A stretch of 64,000 nucleotides of DNA, taken from contig JAFEMH010001450.1 in assembly GCA_022495995.1 (NCBI GenBank), positions 248,001 through 312,000 of the forward strand, read 5' to 3'. The position numbers and the translations under genes were made by a program. The notes below the pieces were generated by a model. That model was not told where the DNA came from, ran no database searches, and saw only the letters and a program-made list of their open reading frames with translations. The DNA comes from Adenophora triphylla var. japonica. Taxonomy: Eukaryota; Streptophyta; Magnoliopsida; Asterales; Campanulaceae. How positions within the stretch are numbered: the stretch's first letter is position 1; every line of letters begins with the position of its first letter. This document shows, one piece after another, positions 63,517 through 64,000 of this stretch.

Positions 63517-64000
63517 TGATGAGCCCGGATCTACTGGATCGGGCCCGTGCTCGATCTGGCCCAAGGAATCAGTGACGTGGCAGTTTCTAGACCGCTGGGG
63601 GAAAGACCGCGGACAGATAGGCCCTTGAGGTCAAGGCCGCATCCCTCCCCGCATTATCCCTATGAAAGACCGCAGGGATCCTGACCGCAAGATTGGTGCC
63701 CGCAGGAGGCATGCCCGCTCCATTCGTGCCCGCGTTAAATACCTTTGACCGCGGCCACGATGTTGACTGCGGGCTCATGTCTGCCTCCCGATTATCTCTC
63801 CTGCCTCCCGGTTAATGTCAAGCCTTACTGAGCAAGTTAGCTTACTGGCTTTGGCATGCAAGTTGCCGGCTCCCCCATCACGCATTTAATGCGGCTCAGT
63901 CCGGCGCCTACTATTTCATTTAATGCGCCAAGCCATCTACACGGCTCATGTCCCTTTCAGCCATGTCCCCTTGACAGTCAATGTTCCCTCCCTGACACGG
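63517..64000. repeat. GC-rich LTR-like sequence at the window edge
   Basis: Base composition changes sharply at about 63517 (TGATGAGCCCGG). About nine GACCGC or GCCCGC units fall between 63590 and 63775. Later text (CATTTAATGCGG) resembles plant LTRs. It runs off the window, so the type is unknown. Confidence 0.4.

Overview
The window is nuclear DNA of a transposon-rich flowering plant, probably a eudicot; I cannot name the species. I see no host protein gene, tRNA or rRNA. About 90% is explained by LTR retrotransposons nested in one another, and all six that can be oriented lie on the minus strand. The last 6 kb is AT-rich and holds small DNA transposons (MITEs).

Layout. (1) 1-28898, element A: a Ty3/Gypsy element of the Tat/Ogre type. 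Its 3' LTR lies left of the window. It holds two plus-strand (antisense) ORFs, then minus-strand IN-RH-RT, a G-patch-like linker, protease and gag, then leader, tRNA-type primer site and 5' LTR (27160-28898). (2) 12862-26518, element F: a Ty1/Copia Sirevirus inserted in A's leader, with gag-pol, a spliced env-position gene and 1.4-kb LTRs. (3) 28899-31181, element C: leader and 5' LTR of another Tat-type element, into which A inserted. (4) 31182-32610, element D: a decayed Copia gag and LTR fragment, into which C inserted. (5) 32616-58121, element B: a complete Tat/Ogre-type element with LTRs, a near-perfect 5-bp target duplication, an antisense ORF, two minisatellites and gag-pol. (6) 46184-55160, element E: a chromovirus-like Gypsy with 2.85-kb LTRs and a decayed 3.3-kb interior, inserted in B's gag with duplication ACCAT. 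(7) 58127-64000: mariner- and hAT-like MITEs, some nested, a solo LTR, a TIR element carrying a minisatellite, and at the right edge a GC-rich LTR-like sequence.

The strongest unexplained signal is at DNA level. Five families (A, B, C, D, E) each carry several copies of their own short CpG-centred palindrome in the LTR. In the three Tat-type LTRs (A, B, C) a palindrome lies 16-24 bp upstream of the TATA box, with a second cluster downstream. In A the same palindrome precedes a TATA box that leads into an antisense ORF whose protein is conserved between A and B. Element F instead carries about 75 copies of GCGGTT, almost all on one strand, across LTR, coding and intron sequence. A working hypothesis is that these are cis-targets of element-encoded proteins.

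A second signal concerns CHG methylation. Most premature stops in A's gag-pol are CAG to TAG. Differences between near-identical LTR pairs (E, F) are multi-base changes clustered at CAG/CTG, which suggests either methylation-linked mutation or base-calling error. The apparent frameshifts in these elements should therefore be read with caution.
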